DNA of 64,000 nt from an uncultured Bacteroidota bacterium (GCA_937873155.1 CALMVZ010000026.1:62001-126000); one strand, 5' to 3'. Positions 1 to 8,742 are shown, numbered from the stretch's first letter. Notes: generated from the letters alone by a model not told the origin. Made by a program: numbers and translations.

Positions 1-218
1 TGGTTTGCATTATCTTTATTGGTAAACGTAATTGTTGTTCCTTTTTTTACAGCTAGCGATGTGGGACTAAAAGTTTTGTAAAGAAGGAAAATTTCGTTTT
101 CACCGGGCGTTCCGATATTTTGCTTTTTACAAGAAATAGCTGTTATCAAAATGAGACCAACACAAGCTGAGATAAATGTTGATACTGTTATTCGGTACAT
201 ATTTTTTTTAAGTGTCAT
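1..218 (-). CDS. Cupredoxin-like lipoprotein, N-terminal part (gene runs off the left edge)
   Basis: The first 72 codons of a gene read leftwards from the ATG at 218. The translation has a basic start (lysines 4-5), a hydrophobic stretch and a cysteine at residue 30 (TAISC), as in a lipoprotein signal. The next segment (residues 41-72) contains FSPTSLAVKKGTTITFTNKD, which resembles the beta strands before the first copper ligand of plastocyanin/azurin-type proteins. The last, incomplete codon is CA-, so the next residue is His or Gln. A His there would fit the usual N-x-D-x-x-x-H arrangement. If so, the protein is a periplasm-facing type 1 copper protein, which suits the metal-resistance genes beside it. 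The Cys and Met ligands lie outside the window, so this remains a family-level call. Confidence 0.6.
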   Translation of the reverse strand, partial: MTLKKNMYRITVSTFISACVGLILITAISCKKQNIGTPGENEIFLLYKTFSPTSLAVKKGTTITFTNKDNAN

Positions 219-257
219 AATTTTTTGAATTTTAATTAGGTGTTTAACGTTATTTAT

Positions 258-884
258 TTATCCTTTCAAGCCTGCAAGAGTGTTAATAGTTAATGCTACT
301 ATAATTGTATTGAATGCGAAAGAAATTAAGCTGTGCATCAGAACAAACCTTCTTATAGCACGTGAGCTAACCGTTACGTCTGAAACTTGAAAGGTCATAC
401 CGATAACAAAGGAAAAATATGCGAAGTCAAGATAGTCGGGAGCCTCGTCAGTTGGAAATTCAATACCTCCCACTTCGCTACCCGTATTTAATTTATTGTG
501 ATCATGGTATAAATGTGCATACCGTACTGTAAACATGGTATGGAGAAGAAACCATGAAAGTATAACAGGTGATAAGGAAATAATGGTATGCAAAATTTTA
601 TTTGCAACTGTTTCATTTTTTTCGGCCAGTAGCGCCAATGTGCCAAATATGCTAAATGATATTGCTACGAGAATAATGGTAAAAATAATTTTAAGGCCAT
701 CGTCCTGCTTTTCGACTACACCACATAGATCATCTGAATTAGTTGTAATAAATAATATCCAACTAAACAGAATCATTAAAACACAAAACATATCCCACGC
801 AAAAATGAGCCGGTTGCTTGCATGGCCTTTAAACAAACAACTTATTGTATAAACAGAAGCTGCTACTATCAAACTAATAATCAT
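258..884 (-). CDS. DUF1345 family membrane protein
   Basis: A 208-residue integral membrane protein with several hydrophobic segments. The stretch FSFVIGMTFQVSDVTV followed by SRAIRR near residue 170 is the hallmark of DUF1345, a family of about 210-230 residues with no assigned function. The ATG at 884 leaves almost no cytoplasmic N-terminus. The same frame stays open upstream but offers no normal start codon. In the neighbouring frame an ATG at 945 gives about 20 residues that would run into this protein if the A-run at 885-891 were one base different. The true start may therefore lie at 945. It is the next gene downstream of the P-type ATPase on the same strand, after a gap of about 125 bp. 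Confidence 0.8.
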   Translation of the reverse strand: MIISLIVAASVYTISCLFKGHASNRLIFAWDMFCVLMILFSWILFITTNSDDLCGVVEKQDDGLKIIFTIILVAISFSIFGTLALLAEKNETVANKILHTIISLSPVILSWFLLHTMFTVRYAHLYHDHNKLNTGSEVGGIEFPTDEAPDYLDFAYFSFVIGMTFQVSDVTVSSRAIRRFVLMHSLISFAFNTIIVALTINTLAGLKG

Positions 885-1008
885 TTTTTTTCGGGCCGGA
901 TACTTTTTCTGACCAATGATGCGTATGTTTTTTAGATGCTGACATAGGGTTAATTTTTTATATGAATGAAAAATATCGTTAAATAATATATAAGTTTTAT
1001 CTCGCGAA

Positions 1009-3024
1009 TTAGAATTTCATTTTCTGTATTCTCACTGCATTTAATATTGCCAGCAAAGCAACTCCAACATCTGCAAACACTGCTTCCCACATAGTAGCCA
1101 ATCCTCCCGCACCTAAAGCCAGTACAATCACTTTAACACCAAAAGCTAATATTATATTCTGCCATACAATCCTTTGAGTAACTCTGCTGATATTAATAGC
1201 TGTAATAATTTTAGAAGGTTGGTCGGTTTGTATGACCACATCCGCAGTTTCAATGGCAGCATCAGAACCGAGAGCACCCATTGCAATACCAACATCGCTC
1301 AATGCAAGAACAGGAGCATCATTGATACCATCTCCGACAAAAGCAATAATACGATTCGGTTCCTTTTTTAAGTCTTCCACTTTCTGTACCTTATGTTCGG
1401 GTAATAAACTTCCGTAAGCATTAACAATATTCAACTCTTTTGCAACCTTATCTACAACACTTTGTTTGTCACCTGAAAGCATTACAATTTTTGTAATCGT
1501 TTGGTGCATCTGTGAAACCGCCTCTTTTGCATCTTCCTTTAGTTCATCAGCTATGGTAATATAACCGGCATATTCATTGTTAATAGCAGCGACAACAATG
1601 GTATCAGTTATTACATCTACTTCTGCCGGATAAGGGATATTGAATTTTTTAAGCAGTTTGGTATTTCCCGCTAATACTACGGAGCCTTTATAGGTCGCTT
1701 TTAAACCATGCCCGGAGATTTCTTCTGCATTACTTACAGAAAAACCTTTCTCCTTCCCGTTTGCGTATTCCACAATCGCTTTTGCAATGGGATGAGTTGA
1801 TTGGGATTCAACGGCTGCCACTATTGCCACAAATTCATCCTTAGAATTATGTATAGTATTTACCTCCTGGACTTTAAACACACCTTTGGTTAACGTACCT
1901 GTTTTGTCCATTACAATAGTATTTATCTTTGTCATCAGGTCAAGATAATTGGAGCCTTTAAACAAGATCCCATTCCTTGATGCAGCTCCGATACCTCCAA
2001 AATATCCGAGTGGGATAGAGATAACCAACGCACAGGGGCAAGAGATCACCAGGAAGATAAGCGCACGATACAACCACTCCGAAAACACATACTGCTCAAC
2101 AAAGAAGTAAGGAATAAAGGTTAACAGTACAGCTAATAATACAACTATGGGTGTGTAGATTTTTGAAAACTTACGAATAAATAGTTCGGTTTGTGCTTTG
2201 CGTGAGTTAGCATTTTGCACCATATCAAGAATACGGGCAAGGGAGCTTTCTGCAAATACTTTGGAAACTTTTATTTCCACCACTTTGTCGAGATTAATCA
2301 TTCCGGCAAGAACAGTTTCGCCTTGTTTTGAGGTGCTTGGTTTGCTTTCTCCTGTTAAGGCAGCTGTATTAAAAGAGCTTCCAGCTGATTGCATAATGCC
2401 ATCGAGTGCCACTTTCTCACCAGCTTTTACCTGTATTATTTCGTCAACTTTTACGGTATCGGGTGCAACCTCAGTTAATGTTCCATTACGCAATACGGTG
2501 GCTTTGTCCGGGCGTATATCAAGCAATGCTTTTATACTGCGTTTGGCACGGTTAACGGCTGCGGACTGGAATAATTCACCCACAGCATAAAATAACATTA
2601 CTGCAACGCCTTCGGGATACTCGCCAATGGCAAACGCACCAATGGTTGCTATACTCATAAGAAAGAATTCGGTAAAAAATTCACGTTTCAGGATGGCATT
2701 CCAGGCATCTTTTATTACAGGAGCACCTACAGGTAAATAAGCTATTCCATACCATGCAAGGCGTACATAGCCGGAAAAAAATTCAAGCTCGAGCCTGTTA
2801 TCCAGAGCGATGCCCATCATTAACATTATAAAACTTAAAATGGCCGGCAGGTACTCTTTCCAAGGCACTTTGTCGGCTGAGCCATGATCATGATCTTGTC
2901 CATCATTCTCTGTGTGTGAATGCGGCGTGCCGGTTTTAGCATCTATTTTTTCTTCCAGTGTGCAGCAGGTGATATTGCCTTTTGCATCGTAAGTGTGCTT
3001 GTGATTTGGGTCTTTATTTATCAT
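1009..3024 (-). CDS. cadA: Heavy-metal translocating P-type ATPase (Zn/Cd/Pb type)
   Basis: A 671-residue P1B-type ATPase that would export divalent metal ions across the inner membrane using ATP. Motifs in order: a metal-binding N-terminal tail with HKHTYDAKG, CC at 20-21 and a His/Asp-rich run to about 50; TGES at 224-227 (actuator domain); the CPC ion-binding motif at 329-331 in a membrane helix; the phosphorylated Asp 373 in DKTGT; HP at 411-412; GDGIND at 564-569; and a conserved Asp in FADVG of the last helix region. CPC plus that Asp indicate the Zn/Cd/Pb class rather than the copper class. There is no GMxCxxC heavy-metal domain, so the His/Cys tail replaces it. The first 17 residues are nearly duplicated as a free peptide at 7092-7193. 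Confidence 0.93.
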   Translation of the reverse strand: MINKDPNHKHTYDAKGNITCCTLEEKIDAKTGTPHSHTENDGQDHDHGSADKVPWKEYLPAILSFIMLMMGIALDNRLELEFFSGYVRLAWYGIAYLPVGAPVIKDAWNAILKREFFTEFFLMSIATIGAFAIGEYPEGVAVMLFYAVGELFQSAAVNRAKRSIKALLDIRPDKATVLRNGTLTEVAPDTVKVDEIIQVKAGEKVALDGIMQSAGSSFNTAALTGESKPSTSKQGETVLAGMINLDKVVEIKVSKVFAESSLARILDMVQNANSRKAQTELFIRKFSKIYTPIVVLLAVLLTFIPYFFVEQYVFSEWLYRALIFLVISCPCALVISIPLGYFGGIGAASRNGILFKGSNYLDLMTKINTIVMDKTGTLTKGVFKVQEVNTIHNSKDEFVAIVAAVESQSTHPIAKAIVEYANGKEKGFSVSNAEEISGHGLKATYKGSVVLAGNTKLLKKFNIPYPAEVDVITDTIVVAAINNEYAGYITIADELKEDAKEAVSQMHQTITKIVMLSGDKQSVVDKVAKELNIVNAYGSLLPEHKVQKVEDLKKEPNRIIAFVGDGINDAPVLALSDVGIAMGALGSDAAIETADVVIQTDQPSKIITAINISRVTQRIVWQNIILAFGVKVIVLALGAGGLATMWEAVFADVGVALLAILNAVRIQKMKF

Positions 3025-3056
3025 TGTGTGAATTTTTTTTGGTGACTTAATGAATA

Positions 3057-3137
3057 TTAAAAAATAGATAAATACAATACTGGTATCACAAAGGAAAAGA
3101 GCAATGCCAAGACGATGACTGAAGGTTGTTTTTTCAT
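3057..3137 (-). CDS. Possible 26-residue membrane peptide
   Basis: A short reading frame starts at the ATG at 3137, two bases after the stop codon of the M28 peptidase gene (TAATTATG), and ends with TAA at 3057. It encodes two lysines followed by a continuous hydrophobic segment (VIVLALLFSFVIPVLYLSIF), enough for one transmembrane helix. Its position between the peptidase and the P-type ATPase and its spacing suggest translational coupling. Small single-helix peptides often accompany ion pumps, but no homologue is recognised, so the coding call is an inference. Confidence 0.4.
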   Translation of the reverse strand: MKKQPSVIVLALLFSFVIPVLYLSIF

Positions 3138-3139
3138 AA

Positions 3140-4330
3140 TTATTGTTTTATAATTTTTTTCACAAACGAATTTTCGGATGTGAACACTTTTAAAAAGTAC
3201 ACACCGTTATTAAATATTTCCGACATGAATAAAGTTGTATAATGGTTATCAACTTGTTTTTCAAAAATGATACGTCCTGTACAATCAAAGAGAGTTACTT
3301 TCTTTATAAGTTCGTTTTGCCCATCCGAATGGATAGTAATTTGTTCTGTAAATGGATTCGGATATAACTGAAATTGAGCAGCAAATGTGTTTTCACTAAT
3401 ACCAACCGTATTTAGTGTGTCCATTGCGAGATCGGCAAGTGTTGCGTACGCCAATTTTGAACATTTCTGATAAAAACTAAGATTGAACTGACCAAGGGAA
3501 TCTGCGGGAGTATGCCAATAAGGATTGAAATCATTATCGTACTCCTCATCAATACCAATTGCTGAAAAATTATTATACCAAAAAGGAGCATGATCTGTGG
3601 ATCCGTTACCGGGATTGACAATATGTAAACCCAATTGAATATTGTAAATGCTATTGCATGATTGAGCCCGATTTGATAATGTGATGGAGTTAGCCACAGG
3701 TCTTACATTAATATCAGCTATCGAATCATTGTTGCCATCCCAACCCAACATATCCACATTGATATAACCCATTAGTGTATCATTATTTGAACCAATTGCA
3801 GGAACATAAGCAATGCTTCCTAAAAGACCGGGCTCTTCTTCATCCCACAAAGCAAATACAATTGTATAAGGAAAATTATAATTTGAAAATATCCTGCCAG
3901 CTTCAAGTACCGTTGATGATCCGCTGGCATTATCATCAGCCCCAGGCGCTATGGTTGTTGTGGGTTGATTATCGTAATGCGCACCAAACATAAATCTGCG
4001 GTTTGGATATTTATAGCCTGTTTTTATTGCAAAGAGATTTTTCCCATTTGTGTTAAACGCAAAGGAATCTATTTGATAACCGTAGCGAATAAACTCTTGT
4101 TTCATGAACTGAAAAGCCTTTTCATTGCCAATGGTTTGATAATGTCTTGATTTAATTGTATCGGTTACACCATTAATTTTTACTGACTTTTCGCCTGAAA
4201 GCTGTCTCACAAAATTGGTAAGAGAATCAAGCCTCACATCGTTCAATAAATTTTGCACCTGCGGATTTTGCGCACTACAAATTACATTCAATAACGAAAT
4301 GACAATTACTATTAGTTTAATTTTTTTCAT
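3140..4330 (-). CDS. Secreted M28 family zinc peptidase with T9SS sorting domain
   Basis: A 396-residue exported protein. Residues 1-20 form a signal peptide (ending CSAQ). The catalytic domain shows the co-catalytic zinc pattern of M28 aminopeptidases: HYD in FGAHYDN, GADDNASG, the acidic pair in DEEEPGLLGS, an Asp in VDMLGWD and a His in STDHAPFW. After a linker the last 75 residues begin with LYPNPF and end in a Lys-rich strand, a type A type IX secretion sorting domain, so the enzyme is probably released or anchored at the cell surface. The gene lies on the minus strand between mgtC and the 26-residue membrane peptide. As a zinc enzyme it suits a locus devoted to zinc export, but a link to metal traffic is only inferred. 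Confidence 0.9.
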   Translation of the reverse strand: MKKIKLIVIVISLLNVICSAQNPQVQNLLNDVRLDSLTNFVRQLSGEKSVKINGVTDTIKSRHYQTIGNEKAFQFMKQEFIRYGYQIDSFAFNTNGKNLFAIKTGYKYPNRRFMFGAHYDNQPTTTIAPGADDNASGSSTVLEAGRIFSNYNFPYTIVFALWDEEEPGLLGSIAYVPAIGSNNDTLMGYINVDMLGWDGNNDSIADINVRPVANSITLSNRAQSCNSIYNIQLGLHIVNPGNGSTDHAPFWYNNFSAIGIDEEYDNDFNPYWHTPADSLGQFNLSFYQKCSKLAYATLADLAMDTLNTVGISENTFAAQFQLYPNPFTEQITIHSDGQNELIKKVTLFDCTGRIIFEKQVDNHYTTLFMSEIFNNGVYFLKVFTSENSFVKKIIKQ

Positions 4331-4374
4331 TTTTAATTAGTTATTTACTATTTTGCTTAACCGGTAAGTTTTGT

Positions 4375-4860
4375 TCAATCCTCATTAGTATGGGTGTTGC
4401 TGTCATCATGTTTATGTTCTTTATTTAATTCCCAACGTTTCTTTATTTTTATATACCATTCGCAATGATGCAATGCAAGTAAAAAATAAATAACAAGGGT
4501 TGAGCAGACGGCAACAATGAGCATGTTGTAAGCCACTGCCACACCAATTGCTGCCGTTGCCCATATTGTTGATGCGGTAGTTAAGCCATGTGTAATACCT
4601 TTTGTATTGTCTTTGTATATAATACCAGCGCCAAGAAAACCGATGCCCGTTACAATATTGGAAACAATTCTTGAAGCGGATGTTGGATCACTCGAATGAA
4701 GTCCAATTAATGTGAACAAAGCGGCCCCCATTGCCACGGCAGCATAGGTTCTTATTCCGGCAGGGTTGCCATGCATTTCCCTTTCTAAGCCAACCATAGC
4801 GCCTAATACAAGGGCGGCAAGCAGCTTTGCAGTAAAAATTAATTCTAATTTTATATCCAT
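4375..4860 (-). CDS. mgtC: MgtC/SapB family membrane protein
   Basis: The conserved MgtC N-terminal membrane domain is clear: LVLGAMVGLEREMHG, PAGIRTYAAVAMGAALFTL and GIGFLGAGIIYKD, followed by GLTTASTIWATAAIGVA. The protein is short (161 residues) and lacks the C-terminal ACT-like domain of Salmonella MgtC, as is common for the SapB-type members. I chose the ATG at 4860. A TTG at 4881, directly after the SulP stop codon, would add seven residues and remains possible. MgtC proteins help cells survive low Mg2+ or acid and modulate the F-type ATP synthase in some species. Here it is the gene directly downstream of a bicarbonate transporter-carbonic anhydrase fusion, so a role in ion or pH balance is plausible. 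The C-terminus is charged and cytoplasmic. Confidence 0.85.
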   Translation of the reverse strand: MDIKLELIFTAKLLAALVLGAMVGLEREMHGNPAGIRTYAAVAMGAALFTLIGLHSSDPTSASRIVSNIVTGIGFLGAGIIYKDNTKGITHGLTTASTIWATAAIGVAVAYNMLIVAVCSTLVIYFLLALHHCEWYIKIKKRWELNKEHKHDDSNTHTNED

Positions 4861-4881
4861 AACACTGGAATTATTTTTCAA

Positions 4882-7056
4882 TTATTTAATTGAGGTTATT
4901 AATGCGTCAAAACCTACATTCCCTGTCTTGGTATCGTAATACGCTGCTACTATACCCAAATTTCCCTTAGCTACCTGTTCTTTTAAATAAGTACTCTCTG
5001 ATAAAATTTCATTTATAGAATTCTGAGCATTTAAACGGCTGGATTTATCCAGTAATTCGTTGGGAAGAGTATCGGTTTGGCCAAGTGATAAAGCAATTTT
5101 ATTTACAGTTGGTCTGATTTTATCAGTAATCATAGCTATTTTCCCATCACTAATATTATGTATCGCTGCATTTACGGCGCCACAATTTGAATGGCCCATT
5201 ACAACGATTAGTTTAACACCAATTTCTTTGTGGGATAGTTCTATGCTTCCTATTATTTCAGGGCTGACGATATTTCCTCCTATCCGGATGGAGATGATAT
5301 CTCCTAAGTTGGCGTCAAAAACCACTTCGGGAGAAGTTCTTGAATCAATGCAGCTTAGCACAACCGCCATCGGAAATTGCCCAGTAGCGGTAGCATTCAT
5401 CTGATGCATGAATTCCTTTTTTGACCATTTACCTTTAAGAAAACGTTCATTGCCGGCCTTCAATAAATTTAGTATTGTTTCGGGAGTCAATTGTTCACGG
5501 GTGTTCTTATCAAGCACATTTACAAATTGTATGTGGTCTATAAATTGATACTCCTTTTTTAACCCAATTTTATTGAGCTTAATTTTTTTCTCCGGAGCCA
5601 CTACCTCTTTAAAATCCTTTAATATTTCAAGGACATCGTTATCAATGTAATCCGTATTTGTTGCATCAATAATTACCTGCGAATTTTCGGGAATGCTCCA
5701 CAAAGTTTCTTTAATGGTGGCTTTATTGAGAAAGGATACCTGATTGGGCAATTCTATGCGGATAGTTTCATTGCTATAAACATTTTCCTTTCCGATCTTA
5801 AACGGATTTCTGAAATTGCTCCTTAACAGGTAAAAAATACTTACGCCCAAGCCAATCAAAATCCCTATTAGTAAATCGGTAAGAAGAATTCCCATTATCG
5901 TTGCTATAAAAGGGATAAACTGATTCCATCCCTTTTGAAACATTTCTTTAAATAGCTTTCCCTTTGCTAATTTATATCCGGTCATAATCAATATAGAAGC
6001 TAACGTAGCCAATGGAATCATATTTAAAACAGAGGCAATTGTTAAAATGCTGATAAGTAAAAATAAGCCATGTAGTATGGCAGATAATTTGGTTTTGGCT
6101 CCTGCATCAATATTTACTGAACTTCTAACAATTACTGATGTTACAGGCAAGCCACCAAAAAATCCTGCTAACATATTTCCCAGCCCTTGGGCAATAAGTT
6201 CTTTATTAGGCGGTGATTCCCTTTTGTGTGGGTCAATGTTATCAACGGCTTCCAGGTTTAATAATGTTTCTAACGAAGCGACAATGGCTATTGTGAAAGC
6301 AACAATCCACACATTATAATCAGCAAGGGCAGACAATGCAGGAAGCTTTATTGTAAACAATTCTGAAATACCGGGCGAAGGTATATTTACCAAATGATGC
6401 CCTTCAATATAAAAGTCAGGAGTAAATCTTCGAAAAACTTCATTAAGTCCAATACTTAAAGCAACAACGATTAACGAAGCCGGCAAAAAATTTACTTTTT
6501 TCAATGTTTTATCCCATAAAACAAGTAATAGCATAGATATAAAACTGATCACTAAAGATCCGGCATTGAAATGATTAAAACTTCCTAATAAGTGAGAAAA
6601 AGTATTTTCGCCATTGGGTTGAATAAAAGAAAAAGCATCTTCATGATCGGCATCGTAACCAATAGCGTGTGGAATTTGTTTTAAGATGAGTAAAATTCCA
6701 ATTGCAGCTAATAACCCTTTAATAACATTTGAGGGTATGTAATTTGCAATTATCCCACCTTTAAAATATCCTCCTGCCATTTGTAAAAAACCCGCTATTA
6801 AAAGGGCTGTCGAAAAAGTTTCAAATCCGCCAAGCTTGGTTATAGAAGCAAGTACAATTGCGGCAAGACCTGCTGCCGGGCCACTTACACTTGTTTGAGA
6901 TCCACTAAAAAAACCTACTACAATTCCTCCTATAATTCCTGAAATTATACCCGATAACAAAGGAGCGCCTGAAGCTAAGGCCACACCTAAACATAATGGC
7001 AGTGCGACAAGATATACCACAAGGCCTGACGGCAAATCATATTTTAAATTTTTCAT
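4882..7056 (-). CDS. SulP transporter - STAS - beta-carbonic anhydrase fusion
   Basis: A 724-residue fusion. Residues 1-415 are the SulP membrane core (LASGAPLLSGIISGIIGGI, SVSGPAAGLAAIVLASITKL, and the TSVIVRSSVNIDAGAKTKLS signature near 306-325). Residues about 425-510 form a STAS-like domain. Residues about 525-724 are a beta-class carbonic anhydrase with all zinc ligands visible: Cys569 and Asp571 in SCIDSRTSPE, His622 and Cys625 in GHSNCGAV. Arg573 pairs with Asp571. SulP proteins with attached carbonic anhydrase are thought to import bicarbonate, the enzyme interconverting CO2 and HCO3- at the inner face of the membrane. The fused Zn enzyme sits in a Zn-efflux locus. The gene follows a 33-codon metal-binding peptide by 35 bp, and its stop is immediately before mgtC. 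Confidence 0.92.
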   Translation of the reverse strand: MKNLKYDLPSGLVVYLVALPLCLGVALASGAPLLSGIISGIIGGIVVGFFSGSQTSVSGPAAGLAAIVLASITKLGGFETFSTALLIAGFLQMAGGYFKGGIIANYIPSNVIKGLLAAIGILLILKQIPHAIGYDADHEDAFSFIQPNGENTFSHLLGSFNHFNAGSLVISFISMLLLVLWDKTLKKVNFLPASLIVVALSIGLNEVFRRFTPDFYIEGHHLVNIPSPGISELFTIKLPALSALADYNVWIVAFTIAIVASLETLLNLEAVDNIDPHKRESPPNKELIAQGLGNMLAGFFGGLPVTSVIVRSSVNIDAGAKTKLSAILHGLFLLISILTIASVLNMIPLATLASILIMTGYKLAKGKLFKEMFQKGWNQFIPFIATIMGILLTDLLIGILIGLGVSIFYLLRSNFRNPFKIGKENVYSNETIRIELPNQVSFLNKATIKETLWSIPENSQVIIDATNTDYIDNDVLEILKDFKEVVAPEKKIKLNKIGLKKEYQFIDHIQFVNVLDKNTREQLTPETILNLLKAGNERFLKGKWSKKEFMHQMNATATGQFPMAVVLSCIDSRTSPEVVFDANLGDIISIRIGGNIVSPEIIGSIELSHKEIGVKLIVVMGHSNCGAVNAAIHNISDGKIAMITDKIRPTVNKIALSLGQTDTLPNELLDKSSRLNAQNSINEILSESTYLKEQVAKGNLGIVAAYYDTKTGNVGFDALITSIK

Positions 7057-7091
7057 TTTGTAATTTCATTTAATAACTAAAATATTATTCT

Positions 7092-7193
7092 TTAATATGT
7101 GTGAATGGAATTTCTCTTTTCTTCTTCCGAGCAGCAGATCATTTCGCCTTTTGCATCGTAAGTGTGTTTGTGGTTAGGATCGGCGTTTATCAT
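7092..7193 (-). CDS. 33-residue metal-binding peptide, copy of the P-type ATPase N-terminus
   Basis: The ATG at 7193 overlaps the stop codon of the upstream lipoprotein gene (TAATG) and the frame ends with TAA at 7092, 35 bp before the SulP start. The translation begins MINADPNHKHTYDAKG and continues with a CC pair and a Glu/Lys stretch. The first 17 residues of the P-type ATPase at 3024 are MINKDPNHKHTYDAKGN, and it also has CC a few residues later, so 15 of the first 16 residues are identical. Two His, a Tyr-Asp and paired Cys make a credible soft-metal site. It is either a free small metal-binding protein or the relic of a second ATPase gene. The intact start, stop and overlap favour expression. 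Confidence 0.6.
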   Translation of the reverse strand: MINADPNHKHTYDAKGEMICCSEEEKRNSIHTY

Positions 7194-7687
7194 TATTTAC
7201 ATTCTTTAAATAATTTAACAATGAAATATGTTTTATGTTTTCTATCATAGGAAGTAAAATCCTGATACCATTTTAACTCCCTTTCTAACTTATTTAGGAA
7301 ACAAGTATCATTGGCAAACTCCTTTTTTATAGCTTTTTGTTTTAAGGAATAGATTTTAGAGTCCAATTTTTTCCTGAAATAATAGGAAGTGTGGCTTGTT
7401 TTATATCCGGCATGACTTTGGGAATAGATAATCAAATCGGAATTTTCCCGCAGCAGGTAATATTGATCATCGAAGTTTCTGTAAACCGTGTCATCTTTAT
7501 ATTTTATGCCCCAGACACTATCGCAGGCTAATACTTTTGTTACTCCATTTCTTTCAGCTATAATTAGAGAATCCGATTTAACTGCACGCCTGATACTTTT
7601 AACCACCTTCAATTCGGGCTGCAACTTGTCAACATCTTCACTACTTCTTAGCAATGCGACATTAAACTTGCAGGAACAGAAAAGCAA
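7193..7687 (-). CDS. Unknown lipoprotein
   Basis: No family is recognised. The coordinates use a TTG start at 7687, giving 164 residues that begin inside a lipoprotein signal (LLFCSC). The same frame continues upstream with AKIIIITFSV and no ATG, GTG or TTG before a stop. An ATT codon at 7720 would give a perfect signal: MAK, a hydrophobic core, then FCSC. The start therefore probably lies near 7720. The mature part is polar, rich in Lys, Tyr and Asp, with a predicted beta-rich centre (GVTKVLACDSVWGIKY) and a basic helical C-terminus. Its stop codon overlaps the start of the metal-binding peptide, so the two are probably co-translated. Confidence 0.6.
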   Translation of the reverse strand: MLFCSCKFNVALLRSSEDVDKLQPELKVVKSIRRAVKSDSLIIAERNGVTKVLACDSVWGIKYKDDTVYRNFDDQYYLLRENSDLIIYSQSHAGYKTSHTSYYFRKKLDSKIYSLKQKAIKKEFANDTCFLNKLERELKWYQDFTSYDRKHKTYFIVKLFKECK

Positions 7688-7760
7688 GACTGAGAATGTA
7701 ATTATGATAATTTTTGCAATAGTTATATATAATTTATTGGATAATTACAATTTTATTTTC

Positions 7761-7851
7761 TTTTTAATTTGGCGGGCGTGAGAACACGATTCTGAAAAAA
7801 GTTTACAATCATAAACCAAAAGGAACCGAGCCTCCGCCCATATTTTTATAA
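7761..7851. repeat. Spacer repeat flanking the Band-7 gene, copy 1
   Basis: The spacer downstream of the Band-7 gene contains TTTTTAATTTGGCGG at 7761-7775 and CCGCCCATATTTTTA at 7834-7848. The same two blocks, in the same order, occupy the spacer on the other side of that gene at 8832-8870. In both cases they directly follow a stop codon of a minus-strand gene. The blocks are loosely inverted copies of each other (GGCGG/CCGCC). Confidence 0.5.
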
Positions 7852-8742
7852 TTATTTAATATCGCCTATATCATTATGAATACCAACCGATTTACCATCT
7901 GTGATGATTAATTTTGAATTGGGCGATGTAACTAAATTTTTTGAAATTTCAAGAGATTTATATTTAAGCATTTTATCGGTTAGTGATTCATTAATAGTTT
8001 GCTGTGCCTTTTTAATTGCTTCCGCTTCTATCTGCATACGCTCCGCTTCTTTTTTCTGCTTTTCTATTGCAAAATCCGCGGTCTGAAGCTGCTTTTCGAT
8101 ATTATAGGTGTTTTCCACTCTTTGCTTTTCGATATCAAAGACCAGCTCCTTCTTTTTTCGTTCGATATCAATAACCGTTTGCAAGGCCACCTGCTCTGCA
8201 GTAACTTTATTTTTAATAGCCTGAGCAATTTCGGCAGGTAAAGTTAAATCCATTATTAAGAAATTATCAACGGCATAGCCAAACGACACGATGTGAGTCT
8301 TTATTTTATCACTTATCGCCTTTTCAAGTTCTTCCCGGATGACAATTAAATCTTTGGCGTTATATAAAATGCTACTTTCCCTTGCCCCTGAATTGAGTGC
8401 GCTTATCACAACCCCATTGTCATAATCCTCTCCAAATTTCAGATAATAGTCGCGTGCACTCTCCGGCTTTACATGATAAAACAAACTTACTTCTGCTGTG
8501 ATTTCGAGTCCGTCTTTAGTTGGCAGGTGTATTGTAGTTTTATACTCGATTATACGGGTATTTATTTTTATGACCTTTGAACTGAAAGGGCCTAATATTT
8601 TTAAGCCACCAGTAACCGTGCCGGGTTTTAAAACACCGTAACGTTGTTTGAGCCCAACTTCACCGGGTCTTATAGTAGTGCAGTTTGTAAGTGAAAGCAC
8701 TATAAAAATGCCAATCACTAAAATAAAAATTCGTGTTTTCAT
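7852..8742 (-). CDS. Band-7/SPFH domain lipoprotein
   Basis: A 296-residue prohibitin-like protein. The signal MKTRIFILVIGIFIVLSLTNC ends in a lipobox, followed directly by TIRPGEVGLKQRYG, the classic start of a Band-7/SPFH domain. That domain runs to about residue 190 (TRIIEYKTTIHLPTKDG, LSLFYHV-like strand, and an ELEKAISDKIKTH segment). Residues 190-255 are a charged coiled coil (EKQRVENTYNIEKQ, EAERMQIEAEAIKKAQQ). SPFH proteins form ring or cage oligomers at membranes. A lipid-anchored periplasm-facing version like this one is less usual than the transmembrane HflKC type. It sits between czcB and the unknown lipoprotein on the same strand. Confidence 0.85.
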   Translation of the reverse strand: MKTRIFILVIGIFIVLSLTNCTTIRPGEVGLKQRYGVLKPGTVTGGLKILGPFSSKVIKINTRIIEYKTTIHLPTKDGLEITAEVSLFYHVKPESARDYYLKFGEDYDNGVVISALNSGARESSILYNAKDLIVIREELEKAISDKIKTHIVSFGYAVDNFLIMDLTLPAEIAQAIKNKVTAEQVALQTVIDIERKKKELVFDIEKQRVENTYNIEKQLQTADFAIEKQKKEAERMQIEAEAIKKAQQTINESLTDKMLKYKSLEISKNLVTSPNSKLIITDGKSVGIHNDIGDIK

